64,000 bases of DNA, taken from the NCBI RefSeq assembly GCF_910584465.1, contig NZ_CAJUBK010000001.1, positions 124,001 through 188,000 on the forward strand. Direction: 5' to 3'. How positions within the stretch are numbered: position 1 is the stretch's first letter; each line of letters opens with the position of its first letter. The DNA is from an uncultured Oscillibacter sp. (GTDB lineage: Bacteria; Bacillota; Clostridia; Oscillospirales; Oscillospiraceae). Under the pieces are notes generated by a model. The model did not search any database. It had not been told where the DNA came from and worked only from the letters and a program-made list of their open reading frames with translations. Shown piece after piece: positions 23,713 to 31,751 of the stretch. The translations under genes and the position numbers were made by a program.

Positions 23713-23758
23713 TTGACTTTTTGCCTTTCACAAAATATAATAAATGCAAGGCAAAAAG
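23713..23758 (+). promoter_or_regulatory. Promoter with flanking inverted-repeat operator for the RHH gene
   Basis: TTGACT at 23713-23718, 17-base spacer, TATAAT at 23736-23741. An 11-bp perfect inverted repeat (CTTTTTGCCTT at 23717-23727, AAGGCAAAAAG at 23748-23758) flanks the -10 element. Since the next gene encodes a ribbon-helix-helix protein, autorepression through this operator is likely. Together these give independent expression of the cargo genes inside the late operon. Confidence 0.75.
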
Positions 23759-23770
23759 TGAGGTGATGAA

Positions 23771-23944
23771 ATGAGCCCACGCACAGGTCGTCCAAAAGTA
23801 GATAATCCCAAAGGAATTAACCTTACCATCCGCCTTGACCCGGAGACGGACAAGAATCTTTTGGCATATTGCATTCAGCATGATATGTCAAAAGGAGAAG
23901 CAATTCGGAAAGGAATCCATCTGCTTTTGGCACAAGAAAAATAA
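23771..23944 (+). CDS. Ribbon-helix-helix (CopG/Arc-like) repressor (57 aa)
   Basis: The 57-residue product reads RPKVDNPKGINLTIRLDPETDKNLLAYC, then SKGEAIRKGIHLLLAQ: a beta strand (INLTIRLD) followed by two helices, the CopG/MetJ/Arc dimeric repressor fold. The GRPKxDNPK start is common in Firmicutes RHH proteins of mobile elements. ATG 23771 follows GTGAGGTGATGAA, and it lies under the operator-bearing promoter above. Codon use is more AT-rich than the surrounding structural genes. Confidence 0.8.
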   Translation: MSPRTGRPKVDNPKGINLTIRLDPETDKNLLAYCIQHDMSKGEAIRKGIHLLLAQEK

Positions 23945-24065
23945 GAGTTTCGCCCCCTCCACCACGAGAAAAGCGAAACCCTTACTCAACCAAACCGCAA
24001 AGGGCTTGATAAATCCATTATATCAGGCTTTCTGTGGTACGTCAACAGAAAAGGAGAGCTATATA

Positions 24066-24284
24066 ATGGATTTTAGGGCAATTTTTGATTTCTACGAGGA
24101 GCGGATTCCTCAAATCTCGGAAGTTACCACAGCGGAGGAAAACGCCCGGAAGATTTACGACAAAATCGCGGCCTACAACACGGAGTTGGCCGACAGCGTA
24201 GACACGATTATCGGTGCCCTCGCAAGAGCATACGAGGCGCAGGGCTTCAACGGCGGGCTGGCAGTAGCCAGAGGTACGCTATGA
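24066..24284 (+). CDS. Hypothetical helical protein (72 aa)
   Basis: Unrecognised. ATG 24066 follows AAAGGAGAG. All-helical acidic protein (FDFYEERIPQISEVTTAEENARKIYDKIAAY), lying 121 bases after the RHH gene and overlapping the start of the zinc-ribbon frame (ATGA at 24281). Probably part of the cargo operon. The gap 23945-24065 is AT-rich with no clear gene. Confidence 0.55.
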   Translation: MDFRAIFDFYEERIPQISEVTTAEENARKIYDKIAAYNTELADSVDTIIGALARAYEAQGFNGGLAVARGTL

Positions 24285-24447
24285 TTTGCCCGGTGTGCGG
24301 CAAAAAGTATTCGTTCTTCGGCAGCGCGGGGGGGGGGTATATTGCTCCCCCGCCTGCGCGGAGGCCGCGCAGAAAGAGCTTGAGGAGCTGTTGCAAAGCA
24401 TGATGAAAGAGGAGGACGAAGATTCCGAGGAGGGACACGACGATTAA
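24281..24447 (+). pseudogene. Zinc-ribbon gene with out-of-frame G10 tract (phase-variable or broken)
   Basis: ATG 24281 opens ICPVCGKKYSFFGSAGG. A run of ten G (24328-24337) then throws the frame, giving a 40-aa product ending at 24403. With 8 or 11 G the frame would instead continue VYCSPACAEAAQKELEELLQ to a TAA at 24445-24447, completing a sensible CxxC...CxxxC zinc ribbon with an acidic tail. Possible explanations are slipped-strand phase variation, natural decay or a homopolymer sequencing error. Confidence 0.6.
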
Positions 24448-24454
24448 AGAGTTC

Positions 24455-24477
24455 CAGCCGGGGTAGAAACCCGGCTG
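24455..24477 (+). terminator. Hairpin closing the RHH/zinc-ribbon cargo
   Basis: Stem CAGCCGGG / CCCGGCTG with a 7-base loop 8 bases after the zinc-ribbon stop, followed by only a short T-containing tract. The remaining gap to 24582 is AT-rich and includes TTGCAA and TAATAG hexamers about 18 bases apart, a possible but weak promoter for the SAP-domain gene. Confidence 0.5.
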
Positions 24478-24582
24478 AAACTTTACCTTGCTGATTATCG
24501 GGACATTCTCTAAAAACTATTGCAAAAGTATAGTTGATATCGGATAATAGAATTGCATTTTAATTTTATGGAGGTGCCAACC

Positions 24583-25344
24583 GTGCAACAATTAACCCCG
24601 GAGGAAATACGATTCCTTTATAAAACAAACGGGCATCGAGTGGACGATACAGCATACATCAAAACAAACGGAGGTGTAGTTGAAAAGCTGACATCCTGTG
24701 GCTATCTTATAATAGGCACCAAAACACAGAGCCTTTCCTGCTCTGACATTAGCATAATCCGCAAATTACTGAAAGACAAAGGGCTGAAAGCGGGAGGGAA
24801 AAAAGTAGACCTTGTTCAGCGCATTCTTCAAAGCTATTCTGCAAGCGAACTTGAAAACGCAGACATCCCCAAAAGGTTCGTATTAACCGTCTCTGGTGAG
24901 CAGGTTATAAACGAAAACAGTGCGCTTCTATACTACTTTGACGCTTTTGGAGCAACAAATATCCTTGAGCCGGAGCAAATTATTAGCGCACAAAATTTGC
25001 ACCATTCCGAAAATAAACTTGATATTTTAATCGCGCTATTTAAAGAAAGGGCCGCAACAGAAAACGATACAGGAAAGAAAAGGGCAATAACGGAACATCT
25101 TAGACGGCTCTATTCGTTAAATCACGATGATGCTCTTGCGAGAGAAGCTGAGCTTGAGGTTGAAAGACTTGATAAACTGTGGGAGGAAGAAAGAGAACAA
25201 GAAGTGAGAAAACTTGATTCTGTCCTTGGAATATCATCAGAGGAAAGAAGAAGGTTAGCACAAAAAGCTATAGAAGAAATGGGAGACGAATGGGAAAAAG
25301 AGCTTGACGCAAAAAACCGGGCAAAGGCCGGAATTGAATATTGA
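24583..25344 (+). CDS. SAP-domain protein with gpF-like C-terminal module (253 aa)
   Basis: GTG 24583 is chosen for its GGAGGT 8-10 bases upstream. Residues about 50-85 form a SAP/HeH-type motif (SCSDISIIRKLLKDKGLKAGGKKVDLVQRILQSYS), a putative DNA-binding fold. A charged helical region follows (EREAELEVERLDKLWEEER region). The last about 38 residues, from LGISSEERRRL to KNRAKAGIEY, closely resemble the C-terminus of the gpF-like head protein (13869-14837). Base composition is strikingly AT-rich against its neighbours, so it is horizontally acquired cargo. Its function is unknown; the shared tail might direct it into the phage head. Confidence 0.65.
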   Translation: MQQLTPEEIRFLYKTNGHRVDDTAYIKTNGGVVEKLTSCGYLIIGTKTQSLSCSDISIIRKLLKDKGLKAGGKKVDLVQRILQSYSASELENADIPKRFVLTVSGEQVINENSALLYYFDAFGATNILEPEQIISAQNLHHSENKLDILIALFKERAATENDTGKKRAITEHLRRLYSLNHDDALAREAELEVERLDKLWEEEREQEVRKLDSVLGISSEERRRLAQKAIEEMGDEWEKELDAKNRAKAGIEY

Positions 25345-25356
25345 ATGACGAGAAAA

Positions 25357-25386
25357 GGGCCTCGCGGCTATGCGAGGCCCTTTTTT
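25357..25386 (+). terminator. Intrinsic terminator upstream of tape measure
   Basis: A 9-bp perfect stem GGGCCTCGC / GCGAGGCCC with a 6-base loop, then TTTTTT. It closes the cargo gene at 25344. Read-through or a promoter within the cargo is needed to express the tape measure gene 30 bases later. Confidence 0.8.
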
Positions 25387-25415
25387 GTTGCCAAAATCAG
25401 AGAGGAGGTAGAGCA

Positions 25416-28400
25416 TTGGAAAACTTAACCGCAAGATTTAGTGTTCTGGACGAAATGAGTGCAGCCATTGAACGAATAGCCCAAAGCGGACAGGAAATGG
25501 CCGGGCGGATAGAGCGGGCGGGTGCCGCTGTTGACAGTTCCTTTGTCAATGTTTCGTTGCGGATTGCGTCGGTATCACGGACGATAGACGGCGTAGCCAC
25601 CTCCATCGACGAAGCGGAGCAGGCCCAAGCAGACCTGACGGCGGCTATGGACAAAGCCTCGCAGACGATGGAGGAACTGGCCGAAAACGATAAAGTCTCC
25701 GCAGAGACCAAAGAGGAGCTGGCAAGGGCAAGCGAGGCCGCAGAGGAGGCCATGAACAGCCTAACCGCAGCACAGGAGCGGGCGCAGCAAGCCATGGATG
25801 AATACGATCAACTTCTCGCCTCTGGTTGCGGCGACCTCGACGAGCTTGAGGAGGCGGCCCAAAATGCGGCGGACGCTGCGAGGGAGCTGGACGAGGCGAA
25901 CAGGAGGGCCGCAAATGCTACAGACGAGCTTGCAGATGCCACAGAAAGGGCAGCGGATGAAGCAGAAAACGGCGGTAAAAAAGGAACAGAGGCGTTGGAA
26001 CAGCTTTCCTCTGCGCTGACATCATTAGGGATAGTCAAGACGGTAGAGCAACTGGCAGACGCTTTTATGGAAGCGTCCGATGCAGCCGCAGAGTTCCAGC
26101 TCGGCGTAATGAAAATATCCACTATCGCCGACACCACGCAGGTCTCCCTCTCCACCATTTCCAGCGACCTTATGGCCCTCTCCATGGAGACGGGCGACAG
26201 CGTGAACGAGCTGGCAGAGGCCACATACTCCGCGATCTCCGCGAGCGTGGAAACAGCATCTGCCGTCGAGTTTACCGCCACGGCGACCAAGCTAGCCGCA
26301 GGCGGTTTCACCAGCTCCGCAACGGCGGTGGACGTACTCACGACGGCCCTCAATGCCTATGGGCTGGAAGCGAGCTATGCGGAGAACATTGCCGATATGC
26401 TCATTACCACCCAAAACCTCGGCAAAACCACCGTGGACGAGCTGGCTGCTTCTGTCGGTAAAGTTATCCCCCTTGCCTCGGCCTACGGCGTGGAAATGGA
26501 TAACCTTTCGGCAGCCTACGCGGAGCTGACCAAGGGCGGCATTGCCACGGCGGAGGCCGGGACGTACCTCAAGTCCATGCTGAATGAGCTGGGAGACAGC
26601 GGCAGCACCGTCTCCACCGTCCTGATGGAGGAGACGGGCAGCTCGTTCTCCGAGCTGATGGACATGGGCTATTCGCTGGGCGACGTGATGGACGTTCTTG
26701 GTACAAGCGTAGGCGGGAGCGCGGGCGCGTTCAACGAATTGTGGAGCAGTTCGGAGGCCGGAATCGGCGCTCTGTCCCTCTACAACGCCGGGGCGGAGCA
26801 GTTCAACACTACCCTTGACGCTATGCAGACCTCCGCAGGGGCCACGGCAGCGGCCTACGAGACCATGAACAACACCACGGCGGACGCAGCGGAGGACTTG
26901 TCCAACGCGGCGGCCAACCTGCAAATCTCCATCGGCCAGCAGATCAACCCGCTCATTGAAAAGCTCTACGGGCTTGGGACGGATATGCTGAATTTCATGA
27001 CGGAGTTCACGCAGGAGCACCCCGGCGTGGTCAAGGCAGTTACAGCGATTACGATTGGACTTGGTGCTGTTGCGGTAGCTATTGCCGCTGTTGGTGCCGC
27101 CTCCGTTGCCCTTCAAACAGCAATCCCGGCGATCATATCTTTCGGGACGGCAGTAAACGCGGCTCTTGGCCCAATCGGTTGGGTAGCCATCGGAATTACA
27201 GCGCTCACCGCAGCGGTCGCGGCCTTTATCGCCATGAACGAGGAGAATTTGGGCGAGACCGAGGGAATGACGGCAGCAACCCGCGCCCAGTATTATGAGC
27301 TGCAAGACCTCAACGCGGAGTACGAGAAAGCCTGTGAGCAGTACGGGGAGACCTCCGAGGAGGCCAGCAGGCTCAAGTATCAGGTGGACGACCTCTCGGC
27401 GGCATTTGAGGCCAACAGGCAGACCGTGGAGGAGTTCACCGCAGAGGTGGACGCGCTCTGTGAGAGCGTCCGTTCTGTATCGGCTGACTTCAACAGCGCC
27501 CTCGCCGATATAAATGCCAATGAAGTCGGGGCCATGTCTCTTATCCAGAAATACGACGACCTGGCTTCTAAGGCGGACAGAACGGCAGCAGAGGAGGAGG
27601 CCCTGCAAGCCATCAACAAACAACTCGCAGCTTCCTACCCCGAAATTGCCGACAAGATGAATACCGCCTCTATGAGTACGGAGGACTATGTTGAGGCTAT
27701 GAAGCGGGCCTGTGAACAGGAGGCGGAGTTACAACGCCGACAGCAGGCGCAGGATACTTGGATAGAGGCAACAAAGAAGCATGATGCCCTTCAAGCGGAA
27801 ATAGACAAAACAAAGGAACTTATAGACCTTGAGCAGCAGCGCATGGACGACATGAGCGGCTGGGATCACTTTTGGACTGGCGGCGAGTGGGACGACCTTG
27901 AGGCATACCAAGCGGCCCTTGAGGAGCTTGAAGCAGCCATGGCCGAGAACGACGCGACCATTGCGGAAATCGAGCAGGGCTGGGAAGACCTCGCGGAGGC
28001 GGAGGCAGAGGCGGCGGAGGCCACCGTCAGCTATGAGGACGCGGTAAACACGGCCCTATCCTCGGTACAGGCGGATATAGACGCGCTGTGCGAAGCCTAC
28101 GACGCAGCCTATGAGAGCGCCCGGAGCAGCATTGACGGACAAATCGGCCTGTTCGATACCATGGCGACGGAGACGGAGCTTAGTATCACGGATATGCAGG
28201 CGGCTTTTGACAGCCAAATTGAGTATCTGAACACCTACTCCGAGAACCTGCGCAAGGCGGCGGAGTACGGCCTTGATGAAGGGCTGGTTGCCTCCCTGTC
28301 TGACGGCAGCGAGGAGAGTGCTGGCTACCTCAATGCGATCATCGAGAATATCGAGGCGCTGGGGGATAGCAGCGCGGAGGCACAAGCGTTCGTGGACGAC

Positions 28401-29183
28401 TTCAATTCCTCCTTCCAAGAGGTCGAGGACGCAAAGGACGAGTTCGCCACCACCGTCGCCACAATGGAGACCGACTTCAACGAGAAGATGGCCGAAATCG
28501 AGGGGCGGCTGGACGAGGCCATTGACAATATGAACATGGAGACGGACGCAGCAGCGGCAGCCAAGCAGACGATGGAGGCATACACGCAGGCCATCCGGGA
28601 CGGCACCTCTAACGCCGTCAGCGCGGCGGAATCGGCGGCCAGCGCTGTTTCTGCGGCTCTAAGTAGCTCCCCCAGCGGCGGGAACGTCACCACAGTCACA
28701 GGCCACGCCAACGGCACCACATACGCAGAGGACGCTTTTATCGCTGGCGAGGATGGGCCGGAGCTTATTCTCGGCAAGGCTGGCAGCACCGTTTTCCCCG
28801 CCGACGAGACAGACCGCATCATTGACGCTGTTACCTCAGACGGGGGAGGCGGCGAGCCTGCCGTCAGCAGGGCGAGCAGCGGTCTATACTCCACAGATGA
28901 AGCGGAGCGCATCTTCGGCGCGTTCACCACCAACAACGACAACCGCACAACCAGCTACACCCTCACGCCCCCGGCTGCTGAATCCGGGAATGAAGGGGGA
29001 GGGGAGCAGACCAAGCACATCACCCTTGAAATCGCAGGCGGCTCCCCCATCGAGGTCAACGGCGGCGGAGGAACCAGCAAGGAGGAGATCGTGGAAATCC
29101 TCGTGTCGAATCTCCGCCCGGCGCTGCTAAACCTCGTCAAGGACGAAATCTTCGAGGAAGGGGATGGCAGCTATGAACACTAA
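25416..29183 (+). CDS. Tail tape measure protein (about 1255 aa)
   Basis: Starts at TTG 25416 with AGAGGAGGT 6 bases upstream; the frame is open earlier but only through the terminator. Very long coiled coils occupy residues 1-210 and 640-1080. The central region has the TP901-type tape-measure pattern (METGDSVNELAEATYSAISAS, then AAGGFTSSATAVDVLTTALNAYG). A hydrophobic block near residues 545-610 (VTAITIGLGAVAVAIAAVGAA and IGWVAIGITALTAAVAAFIA) probably forms membrane segments for DNA injection. Sets tail length at roughly 1.5 angstrom per residue. Confidence 0.9.
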   Translation: MENLTARFSVLDEMSAAIERIAQSGQEMAGRIERAGAAVDSSFVNVSLRIASVSRTIDGVATSIDEAEQAQADLTAAMDKASQTMEELAENDKVSAETKEELARASEAAEEAMNSLTAAQERAQQAMDEYDQLLASGCGDLDELEEAAQNAADAARELDEANRRAANATDELADATERAADEAENGGKKGTEALEQLSSALTSLGIVKTVEQLADAFMEASDAAAEFQLGVMKISTIADTTQVSLSTISSDLMALSMETGDSVNELAEATYSAISASVETASAVEFTATATKLAAGGFTSSATAVDVLTTALNAYGLEASYAENIADMLITTQNLGKTTVDELAASVGKVIPLASAYGVEMDNLSAAYAELTKGGIATAEAGTYLKSMLNELGDSGSTVSTVLMEETGSSFSELMDMGYSLGDVMDVLGTSVGGSAGAFNELWSSSEAGIGALSLYNAGAEQFNTTLDAMQTSAGATAAAYETMNNTTADAAEDLSNAAANLQISIGQQINPLIEKLYGLGTDMLNFMTEFTQEHPGVVKAVTAITIGLGAVAVAIAAVGAASVALQTAIPAIISFGTAVNAALGPIGWVAIGITALTAAVAAFIAMNEENLGETEGMTAATRAQYYELQDLNAEYEKACEQYGETSEEASRLKYQVDDLSAAFEANRQTVEEFTAEVDALCESVRSVSADFNSALADINANEVGAMSLIQKYDDLASKADRTAAEEEALQAINKQLAASYPEIADKMNTASMSTEDYVEAMKRACEQEAELQRRQQAQDTWIEATKKHDALQAEIDKTKELIDLEQQRMDDMSGWDHFWTGGEWDDLEAYQAALEELEAAMAENDATIAEIEQGWEDLAEAEAEAAEATVSYEDAVNTALSSVQADIDALCEAYDAAYESARSSIDGQIGLFDTMATETELSITDMQAAFDSQIEYLNTYSENLRKAAEYGLDEGLVASLSDGSEESAGYLNAIIENIEALGDSSAEAQAFVDDFNSSFQEVEDAKDEFATTVATMETDFNEKMAEIEGRLDEAIDNMNMETDAAAAAKQTMEAYTQAIRDGTSNAVSAAESAASAVSAALSSSPSGGNVTTVTGHANGTTYAEDAFIAGEDGPELILGKAGSTVFPADETDRIIDAVTSDGGGGEPAVSRASSGLYSTDEAERIFGAFTTNNDNRTTSYTLTPPAAESGNEGGGEQTKHITLEIAGGSPIEVNGGGGTSKEEIVEILVSNLRPALLNLVKDEIFEEGDGSYEH

Positions 29184-29829
29184 CTACCAGATGTGGATAA
29201 CGGGGAACGCAGAGCAAGAGAAGCTGCAAATCCCCGTCCTGCCCCAAAAGTTCAGCGTCTCTATCGGCAGCAAGAACACCTCCGTTGACGTGACCGGGCT
29301 GGGCGAGATCACCATTAAGCAGTCTCGCCCGGCCTACCAGTTCTCTTTCAGCAGCTTCTTCCCGCGCACCAATTTCCCCGGCATTGAGAACGTGCCGCTC
29401 ACCGACCCGCAGCAATGCGTGGAGCGGATAAACGGGTGGATTGACAGCAAGAAGCCCGTCCACATCATCATAACCGGGGCCGGGATAAACGAATACTGCA
29501 CAATCGAGAAATTCAACCACTACGAGGAGGGCGGGGACGTAGGCACTATCCATTATGACCTCACCCTCAAGGAGTACAGAGAGGTCACCGTCCGGCAGGT
29601 CTCGGTGGCGGGCAGCACGGCCACAGTGCAGCCCGCAGAGACCCGCGTAGACAACACCACCACCCCGAAAACCTACACGGTCAAGAAGGGCGACTGCCTA
29701 TGGAATATCGCCAAGTCCCTTTACGGCAGCGGCGCGGACTACACCAAAATCTACGACGCGAATAAGGGGACGGTAGGGAGCAACCCGAACAGGATATACC
29801 CCGGACAGGTTTTAACCATACCAGAATAG
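29173..29829 (+). CDS. LysM-containing tail/baseplate protein (XkdP-like) (218 aa)
   Basis: The N-terminal 130 residues (MWITGNAEQEKLQIPVLPQKFSV...) resemble XkdP-type proteins that bind the tube end. The C-terminal LysM module begins at KTYTVKKGDCLWNIAKSLYGSG and ends NRIYPGQVLTIPE, a peptidoglycan-binding motif. ATG 29173 is preferred over ATG 29164 for its better AAGGGG spacing. Overlaps the tape measure end. Confidence 0.85.
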   Translation: MNTNYQMWITGNAEQEKLQIPVLPQKFSVSIGSKNTSVDVTGLGEITIKQSRPAYQFSFSSFFPRTNFPGIENVPLTDPQQCVERINGWIDSKKPVHIIITGAGINEYCTIEKFNHYEEGGDVGTIHYDLTLKEYREVTVRQVSVAGSTATVQPAETRVDNTTTPKTYTVKKGDCLWNIAKSLYGSGADYTKIYDANKGTVGSNPNRIYPGQVLTIPE

Positions 29830-29842
29830 GAGGCGAGCAGCT

Positions 29843-30832
29843 ATGGGACAGGGCATCAGCCTCACGGTCTACAAGAACGGCGGAGGCGGAGGGCTGGACA
29901 TCACGCAGCTCGTCCAAAGCATCACATGGGCCGGGCGCAGAGGCAGCCCGGCCCGCACCCTTTCCGTCAGCCTCCTCGACGACGACGGCTACTGGCATGA
30001 GCGCAGCGGTATCGACGTGGAGGACGGCTGGCAATGCCTTTTCCGCTATGACGGGGAGGAGCTTTTTCGCGGCACCTTTATGAACCAATCCGCCAGCCAA
30101 AGCAAGACCCTCACCCTCAAGGCATACGACAACGGCATTTACTTGAGCAACAACCGGGACACCTTCGTATATGAGAGCAAGACTGCCGACGCAGTTTTCC
30201 GGGACGTTTGCAACCGCTTCGGGCTTCCGACCGGGGACGTGGCGGGCTGTAGCTACACCATCCCCGACCTCACCAAAAAGAAGACCACGGGCTGGGACGC
30301 TATCGCGGACGCATTGAGCCTTGAGTTCGACAACACGGGGACGCGCTTTTTCGTCGTCAGCGACAAAGGCTCCCTCTGTCTGCGCAAGCGGCAGGAGAAC
30401 ATACTCCAATGGGTACTGGAAACCGGGGCCAACGTCTCCAAGTACAAGTACACCAAGTCCATCGAGAACGTCCGTACCCGCATAAAGCTGTTGAGCAGCG
30501 AGGGGACGGTGCTGGCGCAGGCCAGCGACCCGGCTCTTGAGCAGAAAATCGGCATTATGCAGGAGGTGGACACCCCGGACGAATCCCTCAACAGCGCTCA
30601 AATCAACGCACTGGCGAAGTCCATGCTACAGGAAAAGAAGACACCGCAGCGCACCCTCTCCCTCAATAACCTGCTGGGAATACCAGACGTTATTGCAGGC
30701 GTGGGGGTGTTTATCATTATCCCACATATCGCCATCAACAGGACGCTCTACGTGGATTCAGACAGCCACACCTTCAAAGATAACCTACACACCATGTCGC
30801 TCGACCTATCGTGGGCGGCGGATATTGCATAA
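29843..30832 (+). CDS. Baseplate hub protein (XkdQ/gpD-like) (329 aa)
   Basis: Located where XkdQ lies. Contains the hub pattern: LVQSITWAGRRGSPARTLSVSLLDDDGYW, then ELFRGTFMNQSASQSKTLTLKAYDNGIYL, with later VFRDVCNRFGLPTG, DALSLEFDNTG and RFFVVSDKG typical of late-control gpD/gp27-like hubs. Forms the central hub linking tube and baseplate. Ribosome site GGAGGCG precedes ATG 29843. Confidence 0.85.
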   Translation: MGQGISLTVYKNGGGGGLDITQLVQSITWAGRRGSPARTLSVSLLDDDGYWHERSGIDVEDGWQCLFRYDGEELFRGTFMNQSASQSKTLTLKAYDNGIYLSNNRDTFVYESKTADAVFRDVCNRFGLPTGDVAGCSYTIPDLTKKKTTGWDAIADALSLEFDNTGTRFFVVSDKGSLCLRKRQENILQWVLETGANVSKYKYTKSIENVRTRIKLLSSEGTVLAQASDPALEQKIGIMQEVDTPDESLNSAQINALAKSMLQEKKTPQRTLSLNNLLGIPDVIAGVGVFIIIPHIAINRTLYVDSDSHTFKDNLHTMSLDLSWAADIA

Positions 30833-30846
30833 GGGGAGGTGATTAT

Positions 30847-31281
30847 GTGGCGGAGACCAACAGCAGCGGCAACGAAACCAGCCTCAAGCAGCTTTTCCAA
30901 AGCATGATACCAGACGGCGACGAGCTTATGGAGGGGACGGTCATTCAGACCGGGCCGCTCAAAATCCAAATGACCAACGACGAAAAGCTCATTATCAACG
31001 AGCGCATCACCATCGTCCCGTGGCACCTCACCGACTACAAGACCCGCGCCACCTACCGCAAGATGGACGGCACACTGGATAGCTGGACGAAAAACGACGG
31101 CTCCCACGCCGACCCCATCGGCGGAACGCACGTCCACCACGGGGAGGACTTCAACCTCTACAAGGGCATCATCGTCGTCCACAACGCCCTCCGCGTGGGC
31201 GACAAGCTCCATATCCTCGCCCTCAACCACGGGAAGCTCTACTATGTCCTCGACCGCGTGGCCGGGCAGGAGGTGATTTAG
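30847..31281 (+). CDS. XkdR/DUF2577-like baseplate spike protein (144 aa)
   Basis: GTG 30847 chosen because GGGGAGGT lies 6 bases upstream. Has the DUF2577 shape: a helix (SLKQLFQSMIPDGDELMEGTV), an OB-like strand set (GPLKIQMTNDEKLIINERITIVPWHLTDY) and a C-terminal GIIVVHNALRVGDKLHILALNHGKLYYVLDRV. Probably the small spike/plug partner of the hub. Contains HVHHGEDF, possible metal-binding histidines near the spike tip. The stop overlaps the next GTG. Confidence 0.8.
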   Translation: MAETNSSGNETSLKQLFQSMIPDGDELMEGTVIQTGPLKIQMTNDEKLIINERITIVPWHLTDYKTRATYRKMDGTLDSWTKNDGSHADPIGGTHVHHGEDFNLYKGIIVVHNALRVGDKLHILALNHGKLYYVLDRVAGQEVI

Positions 31282-31751
31282 TGAAGGAGAGCGTATATAT
31301 CCCCCTCCTCGTAACAAAGGTTGAGGAAGCAGCAGAACCGCCCTCCAAGACCTACCGCCTCGACTTGGAGGAGGGGCGCATACTCGGCATGGTAGACGGC
31401 CAAGAGGCCGTCCGGCAGGCCATCCACAAGGCGATCATCACCCCGCGCTGGAAGTGCCTGATATACGACAATCAGTACGGGAGCGAGATAGAAGCGGCGG
31501 TTATTCAGAGCCAAGGACGCGCCTCTCACGATTACATAGAGGCGGTCGTCCCTGGCTTTGTCAGGGACGCGCTGCGCCCGGACAGGCGCATCACGCTCGT
31601 CTACAACTTCGTCTTCGCGTTCACGCCGGAGGACAAGGCGCAGCTATTCCCCGACCTCTTTGAGGCCGTAGGAGACGACGGGGACGCGGTTTTCGTTTCC
31701 TTCGACGCGGACACCATTTACGGCACAGTACAGGTGAAGGAGGTGATTTGA
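31281..31751 (+). CDS. Baseplate wedge protein (DUF2634/XkdS) (156 aa)
   Basis: GP25-like wedge protein: KTYRLDLEEGRILGMVDGQEAVRQAIHKAIITPRWKCLIYDNQYGSEI is the DUF2634 core, with the KxLxTxRxxxxIYDxxYG signature. It contacts baseplate J and the sheath. Length and order (between XkdR and XkdT) agree. Confidence 0.9.
   Translation: MKESVYIPLLVTKVEEAAEPPSKTYRLDLEEGRILGMVDGQEAVRQAIHKAIITPRWKCLIYDNQYGSEIEAAVIQSQGRASHDYIEAVVPGFVRDALRPDRRITLVYNFVFAFTPEDKAQLFPDLFEAVGDDGDAVFVSFDADTIYGTVQVKEVI

Noticed and set aside
24328..24337. Treating the G10 tract purely as an assembly error
   Set aside because: Possible, but not decidable from one sequence; reported as an observation with both explanations.
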